From assembly GCA_003451975.1 (NCBI GenBank), contig DMIX01000044.1:947-8472 (forward strand): DNA of 7,526 bases, read 5' to 3'. A program made the translations under genes and the position numbers. This stretch comes from Propionibacteriaceae bacterium. Its GTDB lineage: Bacteria; Actinomycetota; Actinomycetes; Propionibacteriales; Propionibacteriaceae. How positions within the stretch are numbered: the first letter of the stretch is position 1; every line of letters begins with the position of its first letter. The notes under the pieces were generated by a model. It made no database searches. It saw nothing but the letters and a program-made list of their open reading frames with translations, and was not told where the DNA came from. Below are positions 5,517 through 7,526 of the stretch, piece after piece.

Positions 5517-6017
5517 ATGACTCCTCCGCACTCTGACCACGTCGACTGGATCAGTGAGCAATGGCGCCGCGAACGCCCCGACCTCGACACCTCTCCGGTG
5601 GAGGTGATTGGACGGCTGCACCGGCTGGCGTTGGCGCTCACCGCAGAGATCGTCCCGGTGTATGCCGAGTTCGGACTCAGCGAGCCGGAGTTCGATCTGC
5701 TGGCATCGCTGCGCAGATCCGGCGCACCCTACGAGCTACCCGCTGGCGAACTCTCTGACTACACGATGGTGACCACCGGGGGACTTTCGAAACGCGTCGA
5801 CCGCCTCGAGGCACGCGGATTGGTCGAACGCATTGAGTCCGAGGATGATCGGCGTCGGCGAATGATCCGACTCACCCCAGACGGAATTGCCCTCATCGAC
5901 GCCGCCTTCACCGCCCACATGGCCAACGAACACCGACTGATCCAACAACTCGGCGCAGCCGATGCCACCACCCTTGAGCCAATCCTTCGCCGATGGCTCG
6001 CCCTGCTCAGCTCCTGA
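5517..6017 (+). CDS. MarR-family transcriptional regulator, PecS/urate-responsive-like
   Basis: A 166-residue winged helix-turn-helix regulator. The N-terminal segment W-x-x-E-R-P-D-L-D-T-S-P-V-E-V-I-G-R-L (16-34) is an extra first helix and strap seen in a MarR subgroup that includes PecS-like proteins. The recognition helix region is about 77-98 (L-S-D-Y-T-M-V-T-T-G-G-L-S-K-R-V-D-R-L), followed by the wing with D-D-R-R-R-R-M-I-R-L-T (110-120). C-terminal helices from about 121 to 165 make the dimer interface. The divergent EamA transporter gene and the intervening palindrome strongly suggest it represses itself and the transporter. In urate-responsive members (HucR type) a Trp in the N-terminal helix plus an Asp and Arg bind ligand; W11 or W16, D60 and R66/R67 are candidates, but I cannot align them here, so the ligand remains unknown. 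Start ATG 5517; no strong ribosome binding site, consistent with a leaderless transcript. Confidence 0.93.
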   Translation: MTPPHSDHVDWISEQWRRERPDLDTSPVEVIGRLHRLALALTAEIVPVYAEFGLSEPEFDLLASLRRSGAPYELPAGELSDYTMVTTGGLSKRVDRLEARGLVERIESEDDRRRRMIRLTPDGIALIDAAFTAHMANEHRLIQQLGAADATTLEPILRRWLALLSS

Positions 6018-6020
6018 AGG

Positions 6021-6033
6021 CTCGCCTGGCGAG
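6021..6033. terminator. Small hairpin between the converging MarR and HAD-DUF952 genes
   Basis: CTCGC (6021-6025) and GCGAG (6029-6033) pair around a CTG loop, whose outer bases could also pair. It sits in the 38-bp convergent gap right after the MarR stop. No T-tract follows on either strand, so it is at most a weak bidirectional terminator. Confidence 0.35.
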
Positions 6034-6055
6034 GAGTTGGCGTCCTTGAGTGCGG

Positions 6056-6988
6056 TTACGCGTCGAGATCGACCGTCTCCACGCTGACTTCCGTGACGTC
6101 GTCCAGGGGAAGCGGCGCGAAGAGGTGGGGGTAGCCGTTCTCGACGACCACGGGAGTGGTGGGCGCAGGGTCTAAACGCAGGAGTACCAGATCGGCAGCA
6201 CCGAGATCTGCGTAGAACTTCTGGCGGGTGTGCTGGAGCTGATCGGCGAAAGAGAAGTGAACGAACCCTTCAGCGATGAAACCCACACCTCGGGCCGACC
6301 AGGGGTAGGCGCCGGCCGTGAGTGCTTCACGCCACACCTCGCGCGGCGTCCAGTGGTAGATCGGGCGGGTCAGCGGAAGGCGCGGACCCAACAAGCCCAG
6401 TCCAGCCAAGTCGGCTCGCAGCTTTTCGGCCGAGGTGAAGTGCAGTGCCTGCATTCCGACGTTGATCGCAGCCTCGACGTTCTCTGCAGTGTCATCAATG
6501 AACACGACCTCAGCAGGGTCTCGCTGACTGCGCTCACAGGCCAACTCGAAGATGCGCCGATCCGGTTTGACGACGCCCTCCCAACCGGAAACCACAATGT
6601 CGTTGAAGCGATTGAGAATGCCCCAACGCGCCCGGGTTCGGGTGAAGAGTTCGCCCGACCAGTTCGACAGCGCCGAGATCGGGACGCCAGCCTGCTGCAG
6701 TTCGGCCATGATCGCGGCAGTACCGGGAACCATCTCGGTAACGGTGTGGTCGAAGTAGGTTCGAAACGCCTGCATCCTTGCTGCATCACTGGGGAATCTG
6801 GCGATCCAGTCTGCCTCGCTCTGGGTCAGATCATCGTGGCGGTCGTTCTCTTTGTTCCAGGGGTGGAACTCGACCCGCTCCATGAAGGCAGGAACCTCGG
6901 CGGCATCCATCACCTTCTCGAAAGCACGCTCCGGAACCCACCGGAGAACCACTTGGCCGAGGTCGAACATCACTGCTGAGGGCACCAT
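6056..6988 (-). CDS. HAD-superfamily hydrolase (YihX-like) fused to a C-terminal DUF952 domain
   Basis: A 310-residue two-domain protein. The HAD part (about 4-198) has motif I F-D-L-G-Q-V-V (8-14) with nucleophile Asp9 and Gly at the +2 position, as in YihX-type sugar-phosphatases; motif II S-N-W-S (108-111); motif III Lys141 in V-K-P-D-R-R-I-F; and motif IV F-I-D-D-T-A-E-N (163-170). A helical cap occupies about 18-85. The second part (about 209-302) matches DUF952: I-Y-H-W (210-213), G-F-V-H-F-S (241-246), D-L-V-L-L-x-L-D-P (266-274), and Y-P-H-L-F-A-P-L-P-L-D-D-V (286-298). The HAD part probably removes phosphate from a small metabolite; the DUF952 part is uncharacterised. I chose ATG 6988 because it fits the family N-terminus and has GGGGAG about 11 nt upstream. 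TTG at 7033 would add 15 residues and overlap the exporter stop (TTGA), a possible coupled start. It lies downstream of the exporter gene, probably in one operon. Confidence 0.88.
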   Translation of the reverse strand: MVPSAVMFDLGQVVLRWVPERAFEKVMDAAEVPAFMERVEFHPWNKENDRHDDLTQSEADWIARFPSDAARMQAFRTYFDHTVTEMVPGTAAIMAELQQAGVPISALSNWSGELFTRTRARWGILNRFNDIVVSGWEGVVKPDRRIFELACERSQRDPAEVVFIDDTAENVEAAINVGMQALHFTSAEKLRADLAGLGLLGPRLPLTRPIYHWTPREVWREALTAGAYPWSARGVGFIAEGFVHFSFADQLQHTRQKFYADLGAADLVLLRLDPAPTTPVVVENGYPHLFAPLPLDDVTEVSVETVDLDA

Positions 6989-7029
6989 TACTCCATCTTC
7001 TCCCCACCCCGAAGAACTTCGCGAATCGC

Positions 7030-7526
7030 TCAACGCCCCCGGCCGCCCAGCATCTGGCGCACCTGACTCCAGGTCGTCGGAACATTAGCCCGGGTGAAGG
7101 CCCACTCCGGGTCGGTAATCATGCGTGCCCCTGCGAGTCCGACCACCATCGCCACCGCGGTCAGCAGGGTGGAGACTCCGTTCTGCATGGCCTGCACGAC
7201 ATCGGCTTGGTCGAAGTAGAGCAGGGTGCGCAGCGCCGAGGCACCCGGAATCGACACCAGCACCGTCGGGACGGTCATGATGATCTTCTCGGTGTTCAGC
7301 AGCTTGGCGGCGAGCGCACACAGCAGGCCCATGATGAAACAGCCCACGAAGGTGGCCACATGTTCTTTCACCCCACTGTCGATCATGAGCAGCCGCGGAG
7401 TGTTGCCGACGACCGCCACCACTCCGGAGGCGATCGCGGCCGATAACGGGGAGTTGAACATCATGGCCCAGCCGAACACCGCGAAGAAGCTGGCGACCAG
7501 CAGTGCCGCCCAGACCAGGGCTGGAG
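7030..7526 (-). CDS. Threonine/serine exporter family protein, ThrE_2 (DUF3815/YjjB-like) domain, 5'-partial
   Basis: The frame stays open to the window edge, so the gene starts beyond 7526; the GTG at 7479 is an internal Val codon. The visible 164 residues resemble the YjjB/ThrE_2 half of threonine/serine exporters. F-G-W-A-M-M-F-N-S-P corresponds to the conserved A-V-G-F-A-M-V-F-N-V-P region, and V-P-T-V-L-V-S-I-P-G-A-S-A-L-R to the conserved P-x-x-P-G-x-S-A block. About five hydrophobic helices are visible, then a short cytoplasmic tail from about D-P-E-W-A-F to the stop. Known relatives export threonine, serine or, in gut bacteria, succinate (YjjPB). Whether the ThrE_1 half is fused upstream, as in Corynebacterium ThrE, or separate cannot be seen. 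Its TGA (7032-7030) overlaps a TTG that could start the HAD-DUF952 protein. Confidence 0.85.
   Translation of the reverse strand, partial: PALVWAALLVASFFAVFGWAMMFNSPLSAAIASGVVAVVGNTPRLLMIDSGVKEHVATFVGCFIMGLLCALAAKLLNTEKIIMTVPTVLVSIPGASALRTLLYFDQADVVQAMQNGVSTLLTAVAMVVGLAGARMITDPEWAFTRANVPTTWSQVRQMLGGRGR

Noticed and set aside
5478..5621. Upstream extension of the transporter reading frame
   Set aside because: It would run through the operator and the 5' end of the MarR gene, and its residues are hydrophilic and unlike the family N-terminus.
6230..6979. 249-residue plus-strand frame opposite the HAD-DUF952 gene
   Set aside because: Mirror frame of a gene with all HAD motifs; no family features of its own.
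7030..7479. GTG at 7479 as the start of the exporter gene
   Set aside because: The frame continues in hydrophobic, family-like sequence to the window edge, so the GTG is an internal Val codon of a partial gene.

Overview
The window is GC-rich with dense gene packing, GTG starts, purine-rich ribosome binding sites and one divergent pair that may be leaderless. Together with a secreted protein carrying Ig-like repeats and a ThrE-type exporter, this points to an actinobacterium. I cannot resolve the genus from sequence alone. There is no RNA gene, insertion sequence, CRISPR array or replication origin that I can see. No gene-free stretch exceeds 300 bases; the longest is the 127-bp divergent region at 3417-3543.

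Layout: (1) 1-1729 (+) is the 3' part of a secreted or surface protein with Ig-like repeats and a beta-propeller-like C-terminal half. (2) 1774-2721 (+) is an alpha/beta hydrolase of the monoacylglycerol-lipase type, 44 bp downstream and probably co-transcribed. (3) 2766-3416 (-) is a TetR regulator, divergent from (4) 3544-4584 (+), a zinc-free MDR (quinone-oxidoreductase-like) enzyme. The region between them holds two identical 13-bp palindromes placed over plausible promoters. (5) 4491-5477 (-) is an EamA/DMT-type 10-TM transporter whose last 30 codons are antisense to the end of the MDR gene. (6) 5517-6017 (+) is a MarR regulator divergent from the transporter, in a PecS/PecM-like arrangement. 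(7) 6056-6988 (-) is a HAD hydrolase fused to a DUF952 domain. (8) 7030-7526 (-) is the C-terminal part of a ThrE_2-type threonine/serine exporter, cut by the window edge.

How they work together: the window holds two separate one-component regulatory modules (TetR with MDR oxidoreductase; MarR with DMT exporter) back to back, with the MDR and transporter genes converging. The most striking structure is the 39-bp gap between the transporter and MarR genes. It is almost entirely one 28-bp inverted repeat whose two arms are the -10 elements of the two divergent promoters, each 6-7 nt from an ATG. The other notable item is the HAD-DUF952 fusion following the exporter gene. The rest is ordinary accessory metabolism, and I do not see a defence or mobile system.
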